The notes beneath the pieces are model-generated. The model had not been told where the DNA came from. It was given only the letters and a program-made list of their open reading frames with translations, and ran no database searches. A stretch of DNA of 64,000 nucleotides, taken from NCBI GenBank assembly GCA_002238555.1, contig MPMO01000014.1:1-64000 (forward strand), read 5' to 3'. Made by a program: the position numbers and the translations under genes. The stretch is from Caldilineaceae bacterium bin34. Lineage in GTDB: Bacteria > Chloroflexota > Anaerolineae > Caldilineales > Caldilineaceae. Numbering within the stretch: position 1 is the first letter of the stretch; each line of letters opens with the position of its first letter. Shown here one piece after another: positions 1 through 7,582 of the stretch.

Positions 1-371
1 GGCACGCCCGCGCCGACCAGGGTCGAAAACACGGTGCCCTGGTCCAGCACCCGGCGTACCCCGGGATTCGGTTTGGGACCGTAGTGCTCTCCCAATTCGC
101 CCGGCACGTTGCGGCCTGTCAGGAGCGCGGCTTGCCCGGTGGCACTCTGAGGTCGGCCCTCCACTCCAAGGCAGGCATCCACCGGGAATGCTACCCCTCG
201 GTCCGTTACGATCAGGGGATGCCGAACCGTGGGCCGGACACCGTCCAACATGGCATCCAGAAACGGCATGCCGGCAACCGCAAGCGGATTGTCCTCCTCC
301 GGCCCGATACCCACACCATCCAGGAACACGAAGACAATGGACTTGGGCCGATTGGCACTCGCGGGCATCAT
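1..371 (-). CDS. Metalloenzyme (alkaline-phosphatase/iPGM superfamily) protein, N-terminal part
   Basis: Partial gene running off the left edge of the window. The minus strand is open from two adjacent ATG codons (371 and 368) to base 1, about 123 codons. The N-terminus has a hydrophobic strand followed by FVFLDGVGIGPEEDNPLA, in which the Asp of LDGVGIG is the expected first metal ligand of the alkaline-phosphatase/phosphoglycerate-mutase superfamily; further on comes QSATGQAALLTGRNVPGE, where a Thr/Ser in a small-residue context is the usual nucleophile. Proteins of this kind in Chloroflexota are annotated as metalloenzyme-domain proteins of unknown substrate. It is divergent from the glycosyltransferase that follows. 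The family is fairly certain, the substrate unknown. Confidence 0.7.
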   Translation of the reverse strand, partial: MMPASANRPKSIVFVFLDGVGIGPEEDNPLAVAGMPFLDAMLDGVRPTVRHPLIVTDRGVAFPVDACLGVEGRPQSATGQAALLTGRNVPGELGEHYGPKPNPGVRRVLDQGTVFSTLVGAGV

Positions 372-506
372 GACAGTTCCGCGGGTCTCGTCGCGGTGCC
401 ACAGGGATCGATTACGGCAGGCTGCGATCCCGCCACCGGCTCACTGTGATGCGACATCTCAAATCCTGATTCCCACATCTTTCATCCCGTCCGACATCGC
501 ACCCGT

Positions 507-1634
507 ATGCAACCCGGCATGACTGCTCTCCCCGCTGCCGGCCGAACCGCACTGGTACACGATTGGCTCAATCAGGTGGGTGGCGCGGAATACGTCCTCG
601 AGGTGCTGCATGGCATGTTTCCGTCGGCGCCAATCTACACCAGCCTCTATGTGCCGCAGCGCATGCCGGACGCGATGCGCGGCTGGGACATTCGCACCTC
701 ATGGCTGAATCGTATCCCCGGAAGCGATCGCCTCGCCCGTTATCTCCTGCCCTTGTATCCAAGAGCCTTTCGAAGCATGAACCTAGTCAACCATGACCTG
801 GTCATCAGCATCAAGAGCGCCTTTTGCCTCGGGGTTCGCACGGCCGCCGGCGAAAACAAGGCACGACACGTCTGCTACTGCCTTACACCGACCCGGTTCC
901 TGTGGCACTTCGACCAGTACATGGCGCGCGAGCAGGTCTCGGGACCGGCCAGGTTGGCCACGCAGCTGCTGCTGGAACACCTGCGCCGATGGGAACTCGA
1001 TGCAGCAGGCCAGGTGGACGACTTCATCGCCATCAGCACGGCCGTGCAGGAGCGGATCCGCGACATCTACGGACGTTCCAGCACAATCATCCACCCCCCT
1101 GTTGACACAGGAGCCTTCCGGCCCGAGTCGTCCGCTCCCAGGGAAGACTTCTACCTCGTCGTCTCGCGTCTGATTCCCTACAAGCGAATTGACCTCGCCG
1201 TGTCCGCCTTCAACCACATGCCGGACCGCAACCTGGTCATTGTCGGGGATGGTCGGGACGCCGCCGCACTCAAGGCCATGGCCGGTTCCAACATCCGCTT
1301 CACCAACCACCTTCCGCGGCGCCAGGTCGTCGACCTGATGCAGCGGTGCAGGGGCTTCATCTTTCCCGGCGAGGAAGACTTCGGCATTACCCCGGTGGAA
1401 GCCATGAGCGCCGGCAGCCCGGTCGTGGCCCTGAGGGCCGGAGGCGCCCTGGACACGGTTGCGGACCGGCAAACCGGAATCTTCTTCGACCATTCCGAGC
1501 CGGAAGCCCTCTGCGAGGCCATCGAGACAGCCGACACCACCAACTGGGACCGCGAGATCCTGTACCGGCAGGCCGACCAATTCAGCACCGGGCTGTTCAG
1601 GGAACGATTCAGGTGCTTTCTGGCCGCCGACTAG
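507..1634 (+). CDS. GT4-family glycosyltransferase
   Basis: A 375-residue retaining glycosyltransferase of the GT-B fold, expected to move a sugar from a nucleotide donor to a lipid-linked or polysaccharide acceptor at the cytoplasmic face of the membrane. The N-terminal domain opens with HDWLNQVGGAE (residues 18-28), typical of GT4 enzymes. The C-terminal donor domain has VVSRLIPYKRIDL and the EX7E motif EEDFGITPVEA (E290, E298), followed by a Gly-rich sugar-nucleotide loop. ATG 507 or ATG 519 could be the start; neither has a clear Shine-Dalgarno sequence. It lies 650 bp upstream of the polysaccharide operon and probably belongs to the same pathway, but the gap suggests a separate transcript. 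Confidence 0.85.
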   Translation: MQPGMTALPAAGRTALVHDWLNQVGGAEYVLEVLHGMFPSAPIYTSLYVPQRMPDAMRGWDIRTSWLNRIPGSDRLARYLLPLYPRAFRSMNLVNHDLVISIKSAFCLGVRTAAGENKARHVCYCLTPTRFLWHFDQYMAREQVSGPARLATQLLLEHLRRWELDAAGQVDDFIAISTAVQERIRDIYGRSSTIIHPPVDTGAFRPESSAPREDFYLVVSRLIPYKRIDLAVSAFNHMPDRNLVIVGDGRDAAALKAMAGSNIRFTNHLPRRQVVDLMQRCRGFIFPGEEDFGITPVEAMSAGSPVVALRAGGALDTVADRQTGIFFDHSEPEALCEAIETADTTNWDREILYRQADQFSTGLFRERFRCFLAAD

Positions 1635-2288
1635 CCGCAATTCCTCACTGCGGTGGTATCCAATTCCGGGAACCGGGAGCAGACCCAAGGATTGGGACTT
1701 GACCGCCGAAACCACAGTTTCAGATCTTCTTCACTGTGATGTTGAAGAGAGGAGCTTCCCTCTTCATCGGGTACCCCAACGCCCCTTTTCACTGCCGCCT
1801 CCAAGCCCGTACCCGTGGACTTGGCCACCGTCCACGTCTGTCAGACATATCGCGACGAAGGCGACTGGTACGGGCCTGTTCGCCGCGCCTGGAACTGCAC
1901 CGGCTCTCCGGTCAGGCGTAGCAGGACCACGGACTCCATCTCCCAAGCCCGAACGAAGTACAGGCGCGGTTCGAAGGAACGCCATTGCAACCAGGCGTAC
2001 CGGATCTCGTGGGAACCGGAGAACCGCCTGCATCGGTGTCAGCCGCGAACACGGTTCAGGAGCAGGCAACCAATCGGCTCGATGGGGCCCACATCCGTCG
2101 CCAACTGATTTGATTCCTCATGAAACATATCTGGATGCTCGCGGAAGCTGAATAGTTCCAATACCCATGGATAGGCATCCGACCGTCGTCAGGCAACATG
2201 GATACATACGGCTCCGACCACGACTTCCCGCTCCGTACAGGCGATATACTTTTTCGCGTCCATCCGCCTATCATCGTTCACATCACCC
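1635..2288. other. Intergenic region without a recognisable gene
   Basis: All frames were read and none looks like a protein. A small hairpin at 1743-1765 (GAAGAG paired with CTCTTC, two extra G-C pairs) lies about 110 bp after the glycosyltransferase stop but has no U-tract, so it is only a weak terminator candidate. A TATACT box near the right end is listed separately. Confidence 0.5.
2245..2250 (+). promoter_or_regulatory. Candidate -10 box for the polysaccharide operon
   Basis: TATACT, a close match to the sigma-70 -10 consensus, 38 bp before the ATG of the Wzz-like gene. No good -35 hexamer is visible at 16-18 bp spacing, so this is a suggestion only. Confidence 0.3.
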
Positions 2289-2930
2289 ATGACCTGGTCC
2301 GAATACGGCCATCTGCTCCTGCGCCACGGATGGCTCATGGTGGCCGCCGCAGCGGTGTGCGGGGCCTTGGCCCTGGGCTTAACCACTGTGCAGGAACCGG
2401 TCTTCAGGGCGCGGGTCCGGATCAGCATGCTTCCGGGCGTGATGGACTGGCGCATGCGCGATCTGACGAAGGAACTGGCCCGCAACGCCGTCGCCACCTT
2501 TCCATCGGACGAGCTTCTGGCTGCAGTGCGGGACCAGACCGGCCTGCAGACGAACGCGGACGGTCTCCGGGCGGGTTGGGACGACGGGGAACTGATCATT
2601 ACGATCGAGGCCTTCGCAGGCGACGCGGCCACCGCCGGCACCCTGGCCCGAACAGCCGCAACGGCGTTCCACAGCCGGCGATCCCTGCAATTCACGGAAC
2701 AGGAATTCATCGAGTTCATCGAGTTCGAAATCCGCAACCGGGAACCCGAACTGCAGCAAATCGCACCCAATGTCATGACCAACGTGCTGGCCGGACTGTT
2801 CGTCGGATTCGCCGCTGGCCTGACTCTGGTCCTGATTCTGCACTGGCGCGACGAGGAGTGGCTGCTCACCCGGCAGGCAATCGAGAAGTCGGTGCCGCAA
2901 CCCGTCCTGGGCAGCATCCGGCTGAACTGA
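2289..2930 (+). CDS. Wzz/chain-length-determinant-like polysaccharide co-polymerase
   Basis: A 213-residue protein with the layout of a polysaccharide co-polymerase: a short cytoplasmic N-terminus, a membrane helix (about residues 16-33), an extracytoplasmic alpha/beta domain with FRARVRISMLPG after the first helix, and a second helix (about 165-185) ending in a basic-acidic cytoplasmic tail. Such proteins set the chain length of exported polysaccharides together with a polymerase and, in tyrosine-kinase systems, a CpsD-like ATPase. It is shorter than E. coli Wzz (about 325 residues), with a reduced periplasmic coiled coil. The next gene, 16 bp downstream, is a CpsD-like ATPase, which fits a co-polymerase/kinase pair. 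Family membership is inferred from topology and context. Confidence 0.65.
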   Translation: MTWSEYGHLLLRHGWLMVAAAAVCGALALGLTTVQEPVFRARVRISMLPGVMDWRMRDLTKELARNAVATFPSDELLAAVRDQTGLQTNADGLRAGWDDGELIITIEAFAGDAATAGTLARTAATAFHSRRSLQFTEQEFIEFIEFEIRNREPELQQIAPNVMTNVLAGLFVGFAAGLTLVLILHWRDEEWLLTRQAIEKSVPQPVLGSIRLN

Positions 2931-2946
2931 CCACACTTGCCGACCA

Positions 2947-3570
2947 GTGAACGCCAAGCCAACCTCTCGCCACCCGGAAACCCCGGAGCAGACAGACCGG
3001 GCGTTGAGGTTCATGCGCGCCAGCATTGAATTGGCCTGCCACAAGCCGGCCCGTTCCGTGGTGCTGCTCTCCCCGGACGATTCGGTGCCGACTGTGGGCG
3101 CAGTGTGGAACCTGGCTCTTGCCTTTCGGGACAACACCTCGTCGACCCTGTTGGTGGACACCGACATGGCGGATCCCGGCCTTCATCTCAAGGCGGATCT
3201 GGACCTGGCCCCCGGCCTCAGGCAATGGCTCGAACAAAAAGGGCAGCCCGATTTGACTCCGGCCGCGGCACATGATCACGGTCTTCTGGTCCTGGCGGCC
3301 GGATGCAGCAACGAGGATCCCCTGCAATGGTTAAACACGGAATCCATCGGCTGGTTCGCACCTGCCCTGATGGCCTGTGCAGGGCGCGTAATTTGGCGCA
3401 CGCCACCGCTTGATCAATCACCCGTGGGCGTACTTCTGGCCGGCTCCGCGGACGCGGTCCTGATGGCCGTCCGGCCCGGCCGCACCCGCCGGAGCCGCGT
3501 GCATCGGGCGCGGCGGACCCTGGCCCAGGCCGGGATCACTGCCACCGGCACAGTCCTGGTTGAGAGTTGA
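2947..3570 (+). CDS. CpsD/ParA-like ATPase with degenerate P-loop
   Basis: A 207-residue protein that follows the Wzz-like gene in the position of a capsular tyrosine-kinase partner (CpsD/CapB). It has the fold signature of the MinD/ParA/BY-kinase family: a strand and loop VVLLSPDDSVPTVGAVWNLA where Walker A should be, then LLVDTDMADPGLH, which matches the Walker A' strand (normally DxDxRxP). The P-loop lacks the canonical GK(S/T), so ATP binding may be lost or altered. A tyrosine cluster at the C-terminus, usual in BY-kinases, is absent. GTG start. It is best read as a regulatory pseudo-kinase or adaptor for polysaccharide export. Confidence 0.55.
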   Translation: MNAKPTSRHPETPEQTDRALRFMRASIELACHKPARSVVLLSPDDSVPTVGAVWNLALAFRDNTSSTLLVDTDMADPGLHLKADLDLAPGLRQWLEQKGQPDLTPAAAHDHGLLVLAAGCSNEDPLQWLNTESIGWFAPALMACAGRVIWRTPPLDQSPVGVLLAGSADAVLMAVRPGRTRRSRVHRARRTLAQAGITATGTVLVES

Positions 3571-3581
3571 GGTCGGTTCCC

Positions 3582-4340
3582 GTGGCCACCCGATACATTC
3601 GGTCGGTGCCTTCGTTGGCCGCACACATCCGCAACGTGCAGCGCGAACGGGTATATGACAGCAGTTCGCTGGCCTGTCCGGCGGCCGGGCTGGTGCGAAC
3701 CTATCATCCGCCCAAACTGGAGGAGTTGCTCGACGCCAGACCGTCCATATCGGTGCTCAACCACGAGGCCGACACCATGGCGCACGTGCTGCGGCGCCTC
3801 TCCGATCACCTTCAGCGCCTGTCCCACGCCTATGCGGAGTGGCAGAACTTCGATGCGGGAGCCTATTTCGATCTGTATCCCAAACAGACCGAGGTTCTGG
3901 TCGACATGCGGGGCACAGACCGTATGACCCGTATTACCTTTTTCGGCGACCTGATGATCCCCCGGTTCCAGCTGGCGGAATGCTACTTTGTCGAGACCTT
4001 TGCACCAAGCTATCGGGCGGCGTTTCCCGTGGCCCGGGAACCCGACCGACAGGGGCCGGCCATGCAACGGTTCCGCGACGAGGTCGAGCCGGAAATGGCA
4101 CGCCGGTGGCAGCATCTGTGCCTGGTGGCCCAGCGTCTGCTCTGGACACTCAAGAACGAGTTGGACTACCTTGTGGTCACCGACGGCGAGGCAGAGATGT
4201 TCAACTGGCGCCCGGCCTGGCACGCGCCGGGCAGCCCGGAGCTCGTGCCCGGCCTCCTGCCGGCCTGGGAAACGCTGACCACGTTCACGATGGCAGTGCA
4301 GTGCGCGCCGGCGTCTCGGGAACTGTACGAAGGAGTGTGA
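3582..4340 (+). CDS. Hypothetical protein in polysaccharide operon
   Basis: A protein of about 252 residues that I do not recognise. It is soluble, without signal peptide or membrane helix, and rich in aromatic and charged residues in its second half (for example MTRITFFGDLMIPRFQLAECYF and WQHLCLVAQRLLWTLKNELDY). The GTG at 3582 is preceded by GAGG nine bases upstream and is preferred; an in-frame TTG at 3567 overlapping the previous stop is the alternative. It is packed between the CpsD-like gene and rfbB with no room for a promoter, so it probably works in the same envelope-glycan pathway. No function is proposed. Confidence 0.7.
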   Translation: MATRYIRSVPSLAAHIRNVQRERVYDSSSLACPAAGLVRTYHPPKLEELLDARPSISVLNHEADTMAHVLRRLSDHLQRLSHAYAEWQNFDAGAYFDLYPKQTEVLVDMRGTDRMTRITFFGDLMIPRFQLAECYFVETFAPSYRAAFPVAREPDRQGPAMQRFRDEVEPEMARRWQHLCLVAQRLLWTLKNELDYLVVTDGEAEMFNWRPAWHAPGSPELVPGLLPAWETLTTFTMAVQCAPASRELYEGV

Positions 4341-4341
4341 T

Positions 4342-5373
4342 GTGACGCGATACCTGGTCACCGGAGGAGCCGGCTTCATCGGTTGCAACTACGTTCGCTT
4401 TCTGCTGTCCGGGTATCCGGATGCCAAGGTCACGGTCTACGACAAGCTCACCTATTCCGGCCGCGTGGAAAATTTGGAGGAGCCGTTGGCACGGTTCAAG
4501 GGCCGATGCGAACTTGTGATCGGTGACATATGCGACAGCGCCGCCGTTGAGCGGGCCCTGCAGGCGGCCCAACCCGACATCGTGGTCAACTTTGCCGCGG
4601 AGACCCATGTGGACCGCAGCATCGCGGATCCGGACACGTTTGTCCGCACCGATGTCAACGGCACGGCCGTCCTGCTGCGACAGGCCAGCGACCAGGGCGT
4701 GGCCCGGTACCACCAGGTCAGCACGGATGAGGTGTACGGCCCCGTGCCCGTGTCACAGCGCAGTTCCGAAGGCGATGTTCTGAACCCCAGCAGTCCCTAT
4801 TCCGCCAGCAAGGCCGCCGGCGATCTGATGGCGATGGCCTGGCACGAAACCTACGGTTTGCCGGTCACCCTTTCCAGGGGCGCGAACTGCGTCGGCGCCT
4901 ACCAGTATCCGGAAAAGGTGGTGCCGTTGTTTGCCACCAACGCCTTGCTCGATCTTCCCCTTCCAGTCTATGGGGACGGCAAACAGCGGCGGGACTACCA
5001 GCATGTCCTTGACCACTGCGCAGGCATACAGGCGGTTCTGGAACACGGGCAGCCGGGCGAGATCTACAACATCGGAACGGGCACGGAGATCACGAACCTG
5101 GAGATGGTGCGCATCCTGCTCGAGACCCTGGACAAGCCCCGTTCCCTGATCCGGCATGTGCAGGACCGGCCGGGCCACGACCGGCGCTACGGCCTGGACA
5201 TCTCCAAGATGCTGGGCCTGGGTTGGAGCCCGGCCATGTCGGTGGAGGAAAGCATCACCGCGTCCGTCTGCTGGTACCGCGACAACCGCGCGTGGTGGGA
5301 GCCGGTGCGCGCCGGCGAATTCCAGGACTACTACGCACGGCAGTACGCGGGACGTCCGGATCATGTACGCTGA
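4342..5373 (+). CDS. rfbB: dTDP-glucose 4,6-dehydratase
   Basis: Converts dTDP-glucose to dTDP-4-keto-6-deoxyglucose, the committed step to dTDP-rhamnose and other deoxysugars. The 343-residue protein is an extended short-chain dehydrogenase: NAD-binding TGGAGFIG (residues 7-14), the STDEVYG motif (127-133) and the catalytic Tyr153-x3-Lys157 in PYSASKAAGD. AAGGAG at 4330-4335 sits six bases before the GTG start. It starts directly after the hypothetical gene's stop and overlaps the start of the acetyltransferase by 11 bp, so they are translationally coupled. rmlA, rmlC and rmlD are not in the window, so the final sugar is unknown. Confidence 0.93.
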   Translation: MTRYLVTGGAGFIGCNYVRFLLSGYPDAKVTVYDKLTYSGRVENLEEPLARFKGRCELVIGDICDSAAVERALQAAQPDIVVNFAAETHVDRSIADPDTFVRTDVNGTAVLLRQASDQGVARYHQVSTDEVYGPVPVSQRSSEGDVLNPSSPYSASKAAGDLMAMAWHETYGLPVTLSRGANCVGAYQYPEKVVPLFATNALLDLPLPVYGDGKQRRDYQHVLDHCAGIQAVLEHGQPGEIYNIGTGTEITNLEMVRILLETLDKPRSLIRHVQDRPGHDRRYGLDISKMLGLGWSPAMSVEESITASVCWYRDNRAWWEPVRAGEFQDYYARQYAGRPDHVR

Positions 5374-6328
5374 ACCCGGCGCAAGGCTGCACAGCCCCGA
5401 GGCCGCTGTCACCCGCCCAGTCTGTGCCAAGGACCTCGCCGAACTCTTTAGCGGGCACCATTACTACATCCGGGACTTTCCGCCGGAGGCGTTGGCCGAC
5501 CCTCCATCCAACTGGAGCATACTGGCGCAGCGCGATGCAGCCCAACGCGTCGCAGGGGCCGCGGTCCTGGACATCGAAGACCGGCCGCCAACCCTTCCCT
5601 CTTGTGTACCCAGCCGGATTACGGGACGCGGCGTCGCGGTGCGGGGCGAAACGGGTATCCGGGCCGCCGCCACGCACTTGCTCCAGCAGGTTCTGTCGGA
5701 CCTGGACAGGCAGTGGCCGGGCCGCCTCTTCCACCTTGCTTCCCGTTACCGGTGGCTCGTTGACGGTGCGCTGGCCACCGGATTCCGCAGACTGGACACC
5801 ATGGCCTACCTGGAGCATCGCCTGCACCGGATGACCAGCCTGGAGCCGAAGCACACGCTGCGTCCGGCCCGGCCCGAAGACCTGCCGCAACTGGCGGCGA
5901 TCGATGCCCGCGCCTTTCCCAATTTCTGGCACATGGGCGCGCAGCGCCTCAACCAACTGTCCCAATCGAAATCGGCCCGGCTCCTGGTGGCCGACGCGGG
6001 CGGGCAGGCGGCCGGCTTCATCCTGACGGAAGCCGTCCTGCAGGACGGTCGCGCCGAGGGATTCGTAGTCCGCGTATGCGTGGATCCGGCCCTGCACCGG
6101 AAGGGCGTGGGCACGTCCCTAATGGCCGGTGCCGTCAACGCCATGCACAGGGCCGGCATGACCCGGGTGAGTCTCAATGCCCTGCTCAGCAACGAGGACA
6201 CACTGGCCTTTTACCGGCGCCTGGGATTCGTGGCACAACTCCGGCACTCGCAGGTACTGGGCACTGTCACCGGCCAACCGCGCACGCCTGCACCGCGGCG
6301 CAGGCGCGGTGTCCTGTCAAACCGGTAG
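5363..6328 (+). CDS. GNAT-family N-acetyltransferase
   Basis: A 321-residue acetyltransferase with a clear C-terminal GNAT domain (about residues 165-300): the acetyl-CoA loop VDPALHRKGVGTSLM followed by SLNALLSNEDTLAFYRRLGF, which is motif B. The N-terminal half has a similar strand/helix pattern but no acetyl-CoA loop and may be a degenerate second GNAT domain. ATG 5363 lies inside the last codons of rfbB, so the two genes overlap. Because it follows a deoxysugar gene it might acetylate an amino sugar, but its substrate could equally be an unrelated amine; the sequence does not decide this. Confidence 0.75.
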   Translation: MYAEPGARLHSPEAAVTRPVCAKDLAELFSGHHYYIRDFPPEALADPPSNWSILAQRDAAQRVAGAAVLDIEDRPPTLPSCVPSRITGRGVAVRGETGIRAAATHLLQQVLSDLDRQWPGRLFHLASRYRWLVDGALATGFRRLDTMAYLEHRLHRMTSLEPKHTLRPARPEDLPQLAAIDARAFPNFWHMGAQRLNQLSQSKSARLLVADAGGQAAGFILTEAVLQDGRAEGFVVRVCVDPALHRKGVGTSLMAGAVNAMHRAGMTRVSLNALLSNEDTLAFYRRLGFVAQLRHSQVLGTVTGQPRTPAPRRRRGVLSNR

Positions 6329-6361
6329 ACCGAGCGCAACCGTCGAAGGATTTCCGGCACC

Positions 6362-7369
6362 ATGAAATTGCCGTCCGTCCTGACCTTGCTTCGCCTGGTG
6401 CTGCTGCCGGCCCTGGTGCTCCTGGCAGGGACCGTCGGCTACATGCTGCTGGAGGGCTGGAGCTGGCTGGACGCAACGTACATGACCGTCATAACCCTGT
6501 CCACGGTCGGCTTCGGCGAAGTGCAGGACCTGACCGAGGAGGGCCGGATCTTCACCGCCGTCCTGATATTGTCGGGTGTCGGTGCCATTTCCTATGCGTT
6601 CACGGTCGGAACACAGCAAATCGTGGCCGGCCAGCTGTCGGGCGCGTGGCGGTCCACCCGCAACCGCAGGAGAATCAAACGCATGCGAGATCACTATATT
6701 GTGGCCGGATATGGCCGGGTTGGATCATTTGTGGCCAATCTACTGATTGAACAGAAACATGACGTCGTTGTTATTGAACGCGATACGGAGCACATCGCGG
6801 AAGCGGAAGTGGCAGCGGGAGGCCTATGCTTCGTGGCCGGCAGCGCGGACCACGAAGACGTTCTCGGACAGGCCGGCATCGACAGGGCGGCCGGCATTTG
6901 CTTCTGCCTGTCCAACGATGCCGACAACCTGTTGGGTGTCCTCACCGCCCGCACCCTGAACCCCGCCATTTTCATTGCCACGCGCGTGGAGGACGCACTG
7001 AACGAGGCCAAGATGGAATTCGCCGGAGCCAACGAGGTCGTCAGTCCCACCTTGGCCGCAGCCTACTCGATGGCCTTTCGCCTGATCCAACCGTCAGGGA
7101 GTCTCAAGGCCCTGGAGTGGATGCGGGTCAGCAACCAGGAGGGCTACGTGCTCGAATCCGTGCGGCTTGGAGACGCGCCCGAGTTTGTGCACCGCAAGGT
7201 GGGCGACATAGGGTTCCGCGCGCGGCATGGGTTGCGCGTGCTGCAGATCATGCGGGAAGACCGCACTCTGGTTCCCGACGTAACTGCCGACACCGAGATT
7301 CTGCCCGGCGACAGCATCCTGGTGATGACCAGGCGGGAGGACTTCACCAGGTTCTGCGCCAAAGTCTGA
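6362..7369 (+). CDS. Two-helix potassium channel with RCK (TrkA-N/TrkA-C) domain
   Basis: A 335-residue ion channel of the MthK/Kch type. Two hydrophobic helices (about residues 5-30 and 62-85) flank a pore loop with the K+ selectivity filter TLSTVGFGE (residues 45-53). A cytoplasmic RCK domain follows with the Rossmann motif GYGRVG (116-121) and an acidic nucleotide-binding position after the second strand (VIERD), then a TrkA-C-like region near residues 245-330 (DAPEFVHRKVGDIGF...GDSILVM). The RCK domain normally gates the pore in response to nucleotide or Ca2+. It closes the polysaccharide operon, 33 bp after the acetyltransferase. Confidence 0.9.
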   Translation: MKLPSVLTLLRLVLLPALVLLAGTVGYMLLEGWSWLDATYMTVITLSTVGFGEVQDLTEEGRIFTAVLILSGVGAISYAFTVGTQQIVAGQLSGAWRSTRNRRRIKRMRDHYIVAGYGRVGSFVANLLIEQKHDVVVIERDTEHIAEAEVAAGGLCFVAGSADHEDVLGQAGIDRAAGICFCLSNDADNLLGVLTARTLNPAIFIATRVEDALNEAKMEFAGANEVVSPTLAAAYSMAFRLIQPSGSLKALEWMRVSNQEGYVLESVRLGDAPEFVHRKVGDIGFRARHGLRVLQIMREDRTLVPDVTADTEILPGDSILVMTRREDFTRFCAKV

Positions 7370-7582
7370 CCGGAGCGGTGCTTGAGCCTGTGGCACGGTG
7401 AACCGATCAGACAGTCGGCCAACCCGGTCGGCCATGGAGACCTGCAGCCTGCATGCGTCCCCATGAACAGGACCGCAGCAGTGCTGGTCATGGAGTTGAC
7501 CGCAAGAACTTCTCCGCACCAAGGCGCCTCAACACGACGGGACCTGCCGGCATTGGGGCAGATCCCGTATCAATGTCACCTT

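Noticed and set aside
1459..2151. Plus-strand frame running from the glycosyltransferase into the gap
   Set aside because: It begins inside the glycosyltransferase in another frame and gives proline/arginine-rich, unconserved-looking sequence.
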